This document shows, one piece after another, positions 48,614 to 58,250 of a DNA stretch of 64,000 nt (its first letter is position 1; the number at the start of each line of letters is the position of its first letter). The notes beneath the pieces were generated by a model. It saw nothing but the letters and a program-made list of their open reading frames with translations. It had not been told where the DNA came from and did no database searches. Source of the DNA: an uncultured Neomegalonema sp. (GTDB lineage Bacteria > Pseudomonadota > Alphaproteobacteria > Rhodobacterales > Rhodobacteraceae). The translations under genes and the position numbers were made by a program. Location of the stretch: NCBI GenBank assembly GCA_937928005.1, contig CALFVD010000013.1, positions 45,665 through 109,664 of the forward strand. Direction: 5' to 3'.

Positions 48614-49624
48614 GTGACCGCCGCCGCGATCTTCGGATGCGCCGGTCCCGTTCTGTCCGGGGCTGAGCGCTCGTTCTTCCGCGAGGTGGACCCGTGGGGA
48701 TTCATCCTATTCGCGCGCAATATAGACACGCCCGATCAAGTACGCGCCCTCACCGCCGCCCTGCGCGAAGCGGTCGGGCGCGACGCTCCCATCCTTATCG
48801 ATCAGGAAGGCGGACGGGTTGCGCGCCTGCGCCCGCCCCATTGGCGCGGTTGGGGGCCAGCCCTCGACACCGCCGAAGCCGCCACCCTGACCGAAGACGA
48901 ACGCTGCGAGGCTCTGCGCCTGCGCTATGCTCTCATCGGGGCTGAACTTGCGGATGTTGGTATTGATGTAAACTGCGCCCCGCTCCTCGATATCCGCGCG
49001 CCGGGTGCCCATGATATCATTGGCGACCGTGCGCTTGGAACTGATGCAGATGCCGTCATCCGGCGGGGCAGGGCGGTCCATGACGGCCTGCTTGATGCGG
49101 GTGTCTTGCCCGTTATCAAGCATGTCCCCGGCCACGGACGCGCGGGCGCAGACAGCCATCTCGACCTCCCCGTGGTCGATACGCCCCTCGCCGAACTGAT
49201 CGAGACAGATTTCCGCCCCTTCGCCGCCCTCGCTGATGCCCCGCTCGCCATGACAGCCCATATCGTCTACCCGGCGCTAGACCTCGATGCCTGCGCGACC
49301 CTGTCGCCCATCGTGATCAGTTATATCCGCCAGACGCTCGGCCTAACCGGTCTGCTGATGAGCGATGATCTATCGATGCACGCCCTTACCGGCGATTTCG
49401 GCGAGCGTACGACCCGCACCCTCGATGCCGGATGTGATCTCGTCCTCCATTGCAATGGCGATATGGACGAGATGCAATCCATCGCCGACGCCCTGCGTCC
49501 CCTGACCACCGCCGCCGAGAAGCGCGCCGCTATTGCCCTCGCATTGCGCAAAGGCAATGCGGATATTCCTGCTTCTGAGGCTCGCTACGCCGCCCTCGCC
49601 GATAAGGGTGGCATCCATGCCTGA
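48614..49624 (+). CDS. nagZ: Beta-N-acetylhexosaminidase NagZ
   Basis: LIDQEGGRVARLRPPHW, VIKHVPGHGRAGADSHLDLPVVDT, LLMSDDLSMHAL; GTG start inferred. Confidence 0.94.
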   Translation: MTAAAIFGCAGPVLSGAERSFFREVDPWGFILFARNIDTPDQVRALTAALREAVGRDAPILIDQEGGRVARLRPPHWRGWGPALDTAEAATLTEDERCEALRLRYALIGAELADVGIDVNCAPLLDIRAPGAHDIIGDRALGTDADAVIRRGRAVHDGLLDAGVLPVIKHVPGHGRAGADSHLDLPVVDTPLAELIETDFRPFAALADAPLAMTAHIVYPALDLDACATLSPIVISYIRQTLGLTGLLMSDDLSMHALTGDFGERTTRTLDAGCDLVLHCNGDMDEMQSIADALRPLTTAAEKRAAIALALRKGNADIPASEARYAALADKGGIHA

Positions 49625-50378
49625 TGCCCCTGAGGCCGAAATCGCGGAAGGCTCACTCCTCCTCGATATCGACGGCTTCGAGGGACCGCTCGACCTGCTC
49701 CTCACGCTTGCACGCCAGCAGAAGGTTGATCTGCGCCACGTTTCGATCCTGCAACTTGCCGAAAGCTATCTCGCCTTCATTGATGCCGCCCGCGACCTGC
49801 GCCTTGAGATTGCCGCCGATTATCTTGTCACCGCCGCATGGCTCGCCTACCTCAAGTCGCGCCTGTTGCTGCCGCCTGACCCCGCCGATGAAGACGCGCC
49901 CGACGCTGATGAGATGGCTCGCCGCCTCGCGTTTCAGCTTCAGCGGTTGGAAGCAATGCGCGCCGCCGCCGCTCGTCTCATGGCGCGTGATCGGCTAGGC
50001 CAAGACATCTTCGCGCGTGGGGCACCGGACCCCATGACGATTGACCGCCAGACCGAATGGCGTGCGACCCTCCTTGACCTGTTGCAGGGCTACGCTCGCT
50101 GCAAAACCAAGGCGGCTTATACCCCGCTCCATGTCGAACGCCCGAAGATCTACGCGATGGAAGACGCCCTGCGCCGCCTCGGTGTCACCCTCGGCACGGC
50201 CCTCGACTGGACGACGCTTGAAGCCTTCCTGCCCGACGATTGGCGCGAGCCGCGTCTCATGCGCTCCGCCATGGCCAGTACCTTCGCTGCGACCCTCGAA
50301 TTGGCCCGCGACGGTGTTGTCGCCCTTCGCCAGACCGAGGCGTTTGGTCCCATCGAACTGCGCAAGACCGCCCCATGA
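49617..50378 (+). CDS. scpA: Segregation and condensation protein A
   Basis: LLLDIDGFEGPLDLLLTLARQQKVDLRHVSILQLAESYLAFI. Confidence 0.94.
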   Translation: MPDAPEAEIAEGSLLLDIDGFEGPLDLLLTLARQQKVDLRHVSILQLAESYLAFIDAARDLRLEIAADYLVTAAWLAYLKSRLLLPPDPADEDAPDADEMARRLAFQLQRLEAMRAAAARLMARDRLGQDIFARGAPDPMTIDRQTEWRATLLDLLQGYARCKTKAAYTPLHVERPKIYAMEDALRRLGVTLGTALDWTTLEAFLPDDWREPRLMRSAMASTFAATLELARDGVVALRQTEAFGPIELRKTAP

Positions 50379-51022
50379 GCGCCGAAGAAACCCTCCAATT
50401 CGCTCCCCCATCGCTCGATGAGCAAGAACGGATGGTCGAGGCAATGTTATTCTCTTCCGTTGAGCCGTTATCAGCCGAAGCGATGGAACGGCGAATGCCG
50501 CGTGGTGCAAACGCCGCCGAGGCGCTACGCCGTCTGGAGGCGCATTATCAGGGGCGGGGCGTCACCCTCATTCGCGTTGCTGGAAAATGGGCGTTCCGCA
50601 CCGCCTCAGACCTCAGCTTCCTATTGCGCAGCGAGGAAACAGCGACGAAAAAGCTGTCCCGCGCGGCTATCGAGACGCTCTCGATCATCGCCTATCACCA
50701 ACCTGCCACCCGCGCCGAGATCGAGGAAGTACGCGGCGTCGCCGTCTCGCGCGGCACGCTCGACCTGTTGCTCGACATGGAATGGATCAGACTGGGCCGA
50801 CGCCGCGAATCGCCCGGTCGCCCCGTCACCTTCGTCACGACCGATGCCTTTCTCGACCATTTCGGGTTGGAAAGCGTGCGCGACCTGCCGGGCATCGAAG
50901 AACTGAAAGCCGCCGGTCTTCTTGATGCCCAACCCAAAGGCGGTTTCGCCGTCCGGGAGGCTCCCGAAGATGACGAAGACGACGATGATGCGCCAGACGT
51001 AGATCAGGCCGATCTGTTCTGA
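50375..51022 (+). CDS. scpB: Segregation and condensation protein B
   Basis: MVEAMLFSSVEPLSAEAM, ALETLSIIAYHQPATRAEIEEVRGVAVSRGTLDLLLDMEWIRLGRRRESPGRPVTFVTT. Confidence 0.94.
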   Translation: MSAEETLQFAPPSLDEQERMVEAMLFSSVEPLSAEAMERRMPRGANAAEALRRLEAHYQGRGVTLIRVAGKWAFRTASDLSFLLRSEETATKKLSRAAIETLSIIAYHQPATRAEIEEVRGVAVSRGTLDLLLDMEWIRLGRRRESPGRPVTFVTTDAFLDHFGLESVRDLPGIEELKAAGLLDAQPKGGFAVREAPEDDEDDDDAPDVDQADLF

Positions 51023-51080
51023 GAAAGAAGAAATGCATCCCCGGATTTGATCTGGGATCTCAATGTGCGATGCGCAGGTA

Positions 51081-52196
51081 TCAGGCGCTGAAATGCTTCG
51101 ACAGCTTCAGCCCTTGCCCTTGATAATTCGATTTCACCGGCCCCCCACCATATAGGATATCCGGCTCCGCCTGCATCGGTTCATACAACAACCGTCCCAC
51201 AACCTGTCCATGTTCCAGCACGAAAGGCGTCTCGTAACATCTCACTTCAAGCACCCCGCGCGCCCCGCTGCCCCCCACCGCCGCATGGCCGAAACCGGGA
51301 TCGAAGAAGCCTGCGTAATGCACGCGAAATTCCCCGACGAGCGCCGAATACGGCACCATCTCGGCGGCGGCACAGGGCGGCACATGCACCGCTTCACGCG
51401 ACGCAAGGATGTAGAATGCCCCCGGATCAAGGATCAGGCGGCCCTTCTTATCGGTATAAAGCGTGTCCCAGAACTCGCCCGGATCATACGCCCCGATCCG
51501 TTCCAGATCGATCAACGCCGAGTGCCGTTTTGCCCGATATCCCACTGGCCCGCCTTCATGGCCCAGCAGGTCAACGCTAAAACTAACCCCACTTTCGGCG
51601 GGATCACGGCCCATCGACAGCGGTGCGCCATCGAGCTGCACGAGGCTATGTTCAGCATGAAGCGCCGCCAGATCACTGGCGTTATAAGCGGCATCGCCCG
51701 CCCGGAACCGGATTTGGTTTAACCGCACCCCCGTACGCGCCAACACGCTGAAAGTACGCGGCGAAATCTCGGCATAGAGTGGCCCAGTATACCCCGCATC
51801 GAGCCGGTCAAACTCCGTCGCCCCATCCCCGATCAGCCGTGTGAACAGGTCGAGTCGCCCGGTCGAACTTTTAGCATTTGCAGCGGCGCTGATATCGGCG
51901 GGTAGGGCAAGCCGTTCCTGCAATGGAACGAGATAAACGCACCCGGTTTCCAATACCGCCCCGGCGGTCAGATCGATCTCATGCATCGAAAAATCAGCGA
52001 GGCGATCAACGACCCGATTCCCACCACCGGGTAGAAAGCTGGCCCGGATGCGATAGGCGACCGTGCCAAGGCGTAGGTCGAGGCTGGCGGGTTGAATCTG
52101 ACCGTCCGCAAAGGGTGTATCGGCGGTAATCGCGCCGATTTCGGTCAGGGACCGGATTGCTTGGGATGGAAGAACACCGAAACCGCCGTCCTGCAT
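51081..52196 (-). CDS. dcd: 2'-deoxycytidine 5'-triphosphate deaminase (long, duplicated-domain form)
   Basis: GVLPSQAIRSLTEIGAI, FADGQIQPASLDLRLG, KSSTGRLDLFTRLI, AGFFDPGFGHAAVGGSGARGVLEVR. Confidence 0.88.
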   Translation of the reverse strand: MQDGGFGVLPSQAIRSLTEIGAITADTPFADGQIQPASLDLRLGTVAYRIRASFLPGGGNRVVDRLADFSMHEIDLTAGAVLETGCVYLVPLQERLALPADISAAANAKSSTGRLDLFTRLIGDGATEFDRLDAGYTGPLYAEISPRTFSVLARTGVRLNQIRFRAGDAAYNASDLAALHAEHSLVQLDGAPLSMGRDPAESGVSFSVDLLGHEGGPVGYRAKRHSALIDLERIGAYDPGEFWDTLYTDKKGRLILDPGAFYILASREAVHVPPCAAAEMVPYSALVGEFRVHYAGFFDPGFGHAAVGGSGARGVLEVRCYETPFVLEHGQVVGRLLYEPMQAEPDILYGGGPVKSNYQGQGLKLSKHFSA

Positions 52197-52323
52197 CTCA
52201 AAACCCAGTTACTAGAGCATTTTCCAGCCAAGCCGGAACGATTTGGCGTCGCGGAAATGCGACAGAATAAAACTAGAGGCTTTGGAACGATCAATGACCG
52301 TGAAAAAGACTCTAGGTGGGAAA

Positions 52324-52400
52324 TGGTCGGGCTAGCAGGATTTGAACCTACGACCTTTCGTCCCCCAGACGAACGCGCTACCAAGCTGCGCTATAGCCCG
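52324..52400 (-). tRNA. tRNA-Pro (anticodon GGG), CCA encoded
   Basis: Minus strand CGGGCTATAGCGCAGCTTGGTAGCGCGTTCGTCTGGGGGACGAAAGGTCGTAGGTTCAAATCCTGCTAGCCCGACCA. Confidence 0.95.
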
Positions 52401-52445
52401 AATAAAGGTGTCTTAGCGCCCTGCGCTGCGGAGCGCAATGGCCGA

Positions 52446-52898
52446 TCACGCCGCTGCGCGACCATTTGCGATGAGGTTTTCGCGCAACGTTACCAGCGCG
52501 TCGAGCGCCTTGCGTAGAGCCTTCCGCTCGGCGGCAGACATAGGCAAAGCGCCATCCGCCCGCGCTGTCGCCACGGCAACCGCCTCGATTGGAACATCTT
52601 GCTGTACAATCGACGTCGCAACCGGCACACCATCTGAACGATCGGCAATAGCGCGAACGCCTTGTTCTTTCAGAGCTTTTTGGACACCCTTGATTGAAAA
52701 CCCATCGACATGAAGCATCTCGCGAACGCCGCGAAGCAGTGAGATATCCTCCGGTCGATAATACCGGCGTCCGCCACCGCGCTTCATCGGTTTGACCTGA
52801 GGAAACTTCGTTTCCCAGAACCGCAGCACATGGGCGGGTACATCCAGTTCCTTCGACACTTCGCTGATCGTGCGAAACGCTTTCTCGGATTTCGTCAT
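52446..52898 (-). CDS. MerR-family transcriptional regulator
   Basis: [50 protein letters not shown]. Confidence 0.92.
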   Translation of the reverse strand: MTKSEKAFRTISEVSKELDVPAHVLRFWETKFPQVKPMKRGGGRRYYRPEDISLLRGVREMLHVDGFSIKGVQKALKEQGVRAIADRSDGVPVATSIVQQDVPIEAVAVATARADGALPMSAAERKALRKALDALVTLRENLIANGRAAA

Positions 52899-52962
52899 TC
52901 AGTCGCTCCAGCCACCCGTTGCCCCGTTTCCAATCCCAGCCCGGCCCCCCGACCGGACACGC

Positions 52963-53271
52963 TCATTCGGCGTTTGTCGTCTCGCCGTTAATCTTGTCTT
53001 TCAGTACATGCGAAGGCCGAAAGACCAGCACTCTACGCGGGTGAATCGGTGCTTCCTCGCCCGTTTTCGGGTTTCGCCCGATCCGCCCGGCCTTCTCGCG
53101 CACACTAAAGGTGCCGAAGGACGAAATCTTGACCTTCTCCCCCTTCGTCAGCACGTCAGAAATATGATCCAGTACCGATTCGACCATCTGCGCAGATTCG
53201 TTCCGCGAGAGACCTAACTCACGATATACAGCTTCACTGAGATCAGCACGCGTGATCGTTTTCGACGCCAT
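52963..53271 (-). CDS. ihfA: Integration host factor subunit alpha
   Basis: [87 protein letters not shown]. Confidence 0.95.
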   Translation of the reverse strand: MASKTITRADLSEAVYRELGLSRNESAQMVESVLDHISDVLTKGEKVKISSFGTFSVREKAGRIGRNPKTGEEAPIHPRRVLVFRPSHVLKDKINGETTNAE

Positions 53272-53388
53272 AATGACACTCGCCTCCCCCATTAGTCCAA
53301 TCAAACTATTCGTGAAGTCAGAAAAGAGTCAATGGCCAAAGGCATTTAGTGCGCAGCTATCGTATCGCACGACAGGAGTGTCGCCTCG

Positions 53389-54378
53389 TTACCACCGAAT
53401 GGTGGCGCCACCCCAAGTGAACCCGCCGCCCATCGCTTCGAGCAGCAGCAGGTCTCCGGGCTTGATACGCCCGTCCCGGACCGCAACGTCCATCGCCAGC
53501 GGGATTGATGCGGCGGAGGTATTGGCATGGTCCTGAACGGTGACGATCACTTGTTCCATCGGAATACCGATTTTCTGCGCGGTGCTGGTAATGATCCGCG
53601 CATTCGCCTGATGTGGAATGACCCAGGTCACATCATCCGCCGTTAATCCGGCCCCGGCCAGCGCCGCCTCCCCGATTTCGGCCAGATTGCGCACGGCATG
53701 TTTAAAAACCTCGCGCCCATTCATGCGTAGGTGCCCGGCAACCCCCGTCGTCGACGGCCCGCCATCGACATAGAGCGAGGCGTTATGTTGCCCGTCCGAC
53801 CGTAATTCCGTGCTGAGAACACCCCGGTCGGCGGTCGTGCCTGTGCCATCCTCGCCGCGTAGCACGACCGCTCCGGCACCATCGCCAAACAGGACGCAGG
53901 TTGAGCGATCCGACCAATCCAAGATTCGTGAAAACGTCTCGGCCCCGATCACCAGCGCGCCTCGCGCCTTACCGGTTTCGATGAACTGCGCCGCAACCGT
54001 CAGCGCATAGACAAACCCGGAGCATACCGCCTGCACATCAAAGGCGCAGCCGTGGCTCATCCCCAAATTATGTTGCACGCGGGTCGCGGTGGCGGGAAAA
54101 GTCTGGTCTGGCGTGGCTGTGGCCAACACGATCAGGTCAATATCGCCCACATCCATTCCCGCCATTGTCAGCGCGGCGCGGGCGGCATCGGTTGCCAGGT
54201 CAGAGGTCATTTGCCCTTCGGCGGCGATATGGCGCTGGTGGATGCCTGTGCGTTCGACGATCCAGTCGTGGGTTGTATCGACGGTTTTCGCCAATTCTTC
54301 ATTCGTCAAGATGCGCGAGGGTAGGGCCGAGCCGACGCCTAATGCTACCGCCCGGCGTATCGCAGAGCGGGCACTCAT
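53389..54378 (-). CDS. fabH: Beta-ketoacyl-ACP synthase III
   Basis: [72 protein letters not shown]. Confidence 0.96.
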   Translation of the reverse strand: MSARSAIRRAVALGVGSALPSRILTNEELAKTVDTTHDWIVERTGIHQRHIAAEGQMTSDLATDAARAALTMAGMDVGDIDLIVLATATPDQTFPATATRVQHNLGMSHGCAFDVQAVCSGFVYALTVAAQFIETGKARGALVIGAETFSRILDWSDRSTCVLFGDGAGAVVLRGEDGTGTTADRGVLSTELRSDGQHNASLYVDGGPSTTGVAGHLRMNGREVFKHAVRNLAEIGEAALAGAGLTADDVTWVIPHQANARIITSTAQKIGIPMEQVIVTVQDHANTSAASIPLAMDVAVRDGRIKPGDLLLLEAMGGGFTWGGATIRW

Positions 54379-55457
54379 TGTCTGGCTCCGTCGCTATCCG
54401 TCGAATCCGTAACCGCATTGATCGATTCGAGTGAGAATTCGAGTTGCCCGGCGATGCGTTTGATAACATCGGCGCGCGACATGGTGGCGGCCAGTTCGAC
54501 AGCGGCGGCAAAACCCGTCGCATCGGCGGAACCATGGCTCTTAACGGCCAAGCCATCCAGCCCAAGGAACACACCGCCATTCACCCGGCGCGGATCGATT
54601 CGCCGCTTCAGCCGTCGCAAGGATGCCATCGCGAAGAGGGCGGCAAGGCGGCTTGACCAGTCATGCTCGAATGCGCCGCGCAGATGACCGCTGATGAATT
54701 GAGCGGTGCCCTCGGCGGCTTTCAGCGCGACATTGCCGGTAAAACCATCTGTAACGATCACATCGGCCTCGCCTGTCGGAATCGCGTTCGCCTCGATAAA
54801 CCCATTAAACGTAAAGCCACAATCGCTGTGCCCTGCCATTTCGCGTAGGATTTCAGCGGCTTCCTTGACCTCCGGTCGCCCCTTCGTCTCTTCAACGCCA
54901 ACATTCAGGACCGCGACGCGCGGTGTATCGGCCCCAAGTGCAATGCGGGCATATTCGCTGCCCATCACGGCATATTTGGCGAGATCTGCTGCATCGGCGC
55001 GCACATCGGCGCCCATATCGAGCACAATACAATGCTCGCGCATCCCCCGTGTCGGCCATAACGCCGCAATTGCAGGGCGGTCTACGCCCGTTGCTCGGCG
55101 TAGGCAAAACAGCGCCATCGCCATCATTGCCCCGGTATTCCCAGCGGAAACCATTGCGGAAGCCTCGCCATCGCGCACCGATTCGAGCGCCCGCCACAAG
55201 CTGGATTGCCGCCCCCGCCGTACGGCGACAGCGGGCTTTGCATCCATCTCGATCACATCATCGGTGTGGCGGATATCAGTACGACCTTCGAGAATCTTGC
55301 GCTTGGCAAGCAAAGGCTCGATTACGGCGGTGTCGCCGTGCAGCAGGAACCGGGTATCGGGGTCGCGTTTCGCCTGCATCGCGATGCCGTCTATGACGCT
55401 CGCGGGGGCATTATCCCCGCCCATAGCATCAATCGAGAGGGTGATTTCATGGCCCAT
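54375..55457 (-). CDS. plsX: Phosphate acyltransferase PlsX
   Basis: [68 protein letters not shown]-type motifs. Confidence 0.96.
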   Translation of the reverse strand: MGHEITLSIDAMGGDNAPASVIDGIAMQAKRDPDTRFLLHGDTAVIEPLLAKRKILEGRTDIRHTDDVIEMDAKPAVAVRRGRQSSLWRALESVRDGEASAMVSAGNTGAMMAMALFCLRRATGVDRPAIAALWPTRGMREHCIVLDMGADVRADAADLAKYAVMGSEYARIALGADTPRVAVLNVGVEETKGRPEVKEAAEILREMAGHSDCGFTFNGFIEANAIPTGEADVIVTDGFTGNVALKAAEGTAQFISGHLRGAFEHDWSSRLAALFAMASLRRLKRRIDPRRVNGGVFLGLDGLAVKSHGSADATGFAAAVELAATMSRADVIKRIAGQLEFSLESINAVTDSTDSDGARQ

Positions 55458-55523
55458 CGACGGGTCTTCTCTCTCGCTCGCGGGCCATGGACACCTGATC
55501 TGTCAGGTCGGGGAAAGCGCGGC

Positions 55524-55730
55524 TTACGCCGCTTCGTCGTCGTCGTAATCCGGCTCGGCGGCCACGATTACTTCGCGGTCACGGTAATGTCCGCATGCAC
55601 CACAAACATGGTGCGGGCGTTTCAATTCGCCACAATTATCACATTCGTGATGCGCCTGAGGTTTCAGGGCATCATGCGAGCGACGCATGCCGCGCCGGGA
55701 GCGCGTGATTTTTGACTTAGGGACAGCCAT
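55524..55730 (-). CDS. rpmF: 50S ribosomal protein L32
   Basis: [50 protein letters not shown]. Confidence 0.97.
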   Translation of the reverse strand: MAVPKSKITRSRRGMRRSHDALKPQAHHECDNCGELKRPHHVCGACGHYRDREVIVAAEPDYDDDEAA

Positions 55731-55844
55731 ATTGAATTCCTTGTTGCCGAGTTGCCCGGACCTGCCGCAGATAGCGGGCATGAAGGCAGCGCATTTGAGG
55801 TCGCGAAAATAGCGATTTCCGCCCTGAAAACAACCTTTTTTGCG

Positions 55845-56432
55845 TTAGCTCTCGTTGTTTGATGATTCCATCTTTTTTTTGAGATCAGCAAGCGAGGCAA
55901 AAGGCTTGATATCGGCCTCTTTAATAGGCACCGCGCCCTTGGGAATCGACGAATAAACGGCCTCCTCCACCCCTTCCTTACGGGGATACGGGTCGAGGGC
56001 AATGCCCAATTCTTCGGTGATAACCTCCAAAAGATCGAACGGATCGGTCAACGGCTCTGGAATTTCGCCTAATTCCGAATCGGCCACGATTTCGTGTTCC
56101 GACCCCGCTTTTTCCTCACCATAAAGCCGTTCCAGTGGCAGGAAGCCCCGGTCGAACGGTTCGTCGATGGTCGCGGGCATCGGCTCCAGCGTGACCACAC
56201 ATTCCTGTGTAACATTCGCCCGAATACGCCCCGACAGCCGTAATCCAGCTCGCCACGGCATGCTCTGCACCTGCCATGACAGCGCATCGAGGGCGTACAG
56301 CCCGAATCGCTCGCGGATCACCTCACGCTCGGCCTCGGTCGCCTTGCCGTCGTGCTGCTCGGCCCCGTTGCGCAGATCGGAAACGGGAATACGGCGTGGG
56401 CCGCCCCCGCCGGATAGTGCTGAAACTGCCAT
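55845..56432 (-). CDS. DUF177 (YceD-like) protein
   Basis: Position upstream of rpmF; LSGRIRANVTQECVVTLEPMPATIDEPFDRGFL and acidic region. Confidence 0.85.
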   Translation of the reverse strand: MAVSALSGGGGPRRIPVSDLRNGAEQHDGKATEAEREVIRERFGLYALDALSWQVQSMPWRAGLRLSGRIRANVTQECVVTLEPMPATIDEPFDRGFLPLERLYGEEKAGSEHEIVADSELGEIPEPLTDPFDLLEVITEELGIALDPYPRKEGVEEAVYSSIPKGAVPIKEADIKPFASLADLKKKMESSNNES

Positions 56433-56525
56433 AAACCCGTGCCTTTGCTTGAAAAATGCGCCGCAAGGCGGTAGCCATCGAAAAATCGCCGTTTACGGCC
56501 CCCGATGCGGCCTAGGAGTACCAGC

Positions 56526-57014
56526 ATGGACCGACCGAACTCAAGACCCACGCAGACCCGCGCCCTTATCCCCGCGCTCCTGATCGCCGGGTTGGCCGTC
56601 GCGGCCTGTGAGCCGATCCGACAAACCCACGGCTACGTTCCCGCAGAAGCCTACGTCAAGCGCATCAAGGTTGGCGAGGATGGTCGTGCCGATATTATCA
56701 GCAAGATAGGGCGGCCTAGCACCACGGGCACCTTTGAGGCGGATGAAGAATGGTACTATATCTCGCGTTCTACCGAAACACGGGCCTTCTTCGCGCCAAA
56801 GGCAGTCAATCAGAACGTCATGGTCCTATCCTTTAATGCGGATGGGGTAGTGACGGATCTCAATCGTTATTCGCTGGAGGATGGGCAAGTCATTGATCTC
56901 GTGACCCGCACGACGCCCACACGCGGCAAACGCCTGACATTCCTGCAACAACTGCTCGGTAATCTCGGCAAGTTCTCGCCCGCTCAGATCCTAGGCGAAG
57001 AGTCTATATTCTAA
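56526..57014 (+). CDS. bamE: Outer-membrane assembly lipoprotein BamE-like
   Basis: Lipobox-like LAVAACEPIRQTHGYVP, GRADIISKIGRPSTTGTFEADEEWYYISRS. Confidence 0.88.
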   Translation: MDRPNSRPTQTRALIPALLIAGLAVAACEPIRQTHGYVPAEAYVKRIKVGEDGRADIISKIGRPSTTGTFEADEEWYYISRSTETRAFFAPKAVNQNVMVLSFNADGVVTDLNRYSLEDGQVIDLVTRTTPTRGKRLTFLQQLLGNLGKFSPAQILGEESIF

Positions 57015-57015
57015 G

Positions 57016-57411
57016 ATGGCGACCGTTGCCCTGTTATCGGATGAAGACCTGTCGCCCGAAGTGGCGGCGGTCTTTGCAGATATTCGGGCGGTGCGCGGCA
57101 CAGATTATGTCAATAATTTCTGGCGCGCCCTTGCCAACGATCCATCGCTCCTAAAGGCGACATGGGGGCGATTGAAGGATGTCATGGCACCCGGCGCACT
57201 CGATCCGCTGATAAAGGAAATGCTCTACGTTGCGGTTTCGACTGCCAATGGCTGCGAATATTGCACCCACTCCCATACGGCGGGGGCGAGGGCGAAGGGG
57301 ATGACCGACGCTCAATACGGCGAATTGCTCGCCGTGATTGGCATGGCGATGCAAACCAATGGCCTCGTCAACGCGATGCAGGTGCCTGTCGATGAGGCGT
57401 TTGAGGTTTAG
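57016..57411 (+). CDS. Carboxymuconolactone decarboxylase family protein
   Basis: IKEMLYVAVSTANGCEYCTHSHTAGARAKGMTDAQYGELLAVIGMA. Confidence 0.92.
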   Translation: MATVALLSDEDLSPEVAAVFADIRAVRGTDYVNNFWRALANDPSLLKATWGRLKDVMAPGALDPLIKEMLYVAVSTANGCEYCTHSHTAGARAKGMTDAQYGELLAVIGMAMQTNGLVNAMQVPVDEAFEV

Positions 57412-57418
57412 GTTTACA

Positions 57419-57504
57419 GCGATTTGCGATTACCCTGAAGCATCAAGCGCCATGTTTCGCGCGGCCCTTGGCGCAAAATATGGCTCAGGTTTATCGCATA
57501 TCGC
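57419..57504 (-). repeat. Dispersed nested-palindrome repeat, copy C
   Basis: Reverse complement: gcgatatgcgataaacctgagccatattttgcgccaagggccgcgcgaaacatggcgcttgatgcttcagggtaatcgcaaatcgc. Confidence 0.75.
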
Positions 57505-57602
57505 TATAAATCGAACTGCGCTAACATTGATCCACCAAAGGTCAGGTTTTACGCGAGTCTTTGCGGGAAACCTGATTCAAAAAATGCGCCTAATAGCTAT
57601 TA

Positions 57603-58250
57603 GGGTCTGTGGACATTTATCGTAGTTCGATGGTGGTTGCGGTTAGATACCAGTTGGCATCGAAGGCCTTTTCTGCGACAAGGGCGTCGAATGAGACGTC
57701 TTCGATCAGCGGTGCGACCTTTCAGATCATGGCATGGGCCTGACCGGGAAGGAGAACGAAATCGGCGAGGTTGCCGAGCGCATCGACCAGCGCGACAATT
57801 TTTGTCGTCAACCCCCCGCGTGAGCGTCCGATGGCGTGATTCTGACGCCCCCTTTTGCGCCTGCCGCCTTCTGGTGGACCTGAGTAATCGTGCCATCGAT
57901 CAAGGCGTATTCAAAATCAGAAGCGCCGAGCACCTCTTTGAAAAGACACTCGAAAATCCCATTTTCTGTCCATCGGTGAAATCGACGGAAGACACTGTTC
58001 CACTTACCGAAAACCGGCGGAAGATCGCGGCACGGCAACCCTGTCCGAATATGCCAGAGCACGGCTTCCATGAAAAGGCGATTGTCTTGCGCCGTCACGC
58101 CACTGTCGCCTTTCTTGCCCGGCAACTTCGGGGCAATCTTCATTCATGCATCGTCGGAAAGCACAAAACGCTGATGGTCCATTCAAGGCTCCTCTTTGAA
58201 GTTTGAAACAAATTTCAGAACCTTTGGGAATCCCGTATGTCCACAAGCCC
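57603..58250 (-). mobile_element. Degenerate IS5-family insertion sequence (internally deleted)
   Basis: TIRs gggtctgtggacat / atgtccacaagccc (13/14); transposase text MKIAPKLPGKKGDSGVTAQDNRLFMEAVLWHIRTGLPCRDLPPVFGKWNSVFRRFHRW then frameshift, stop and truncated C-terminus. Confidence 0.88.
57808..58182 (-). pseudogene. IS5-family transposase N-terminal part, with nonsense codon
   Basis: MDHQRFVLSDDA* then MKIAPKLPGKK..; TGA at 58144-58146 sits where a Trp is expected. Confidence 0.8.
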
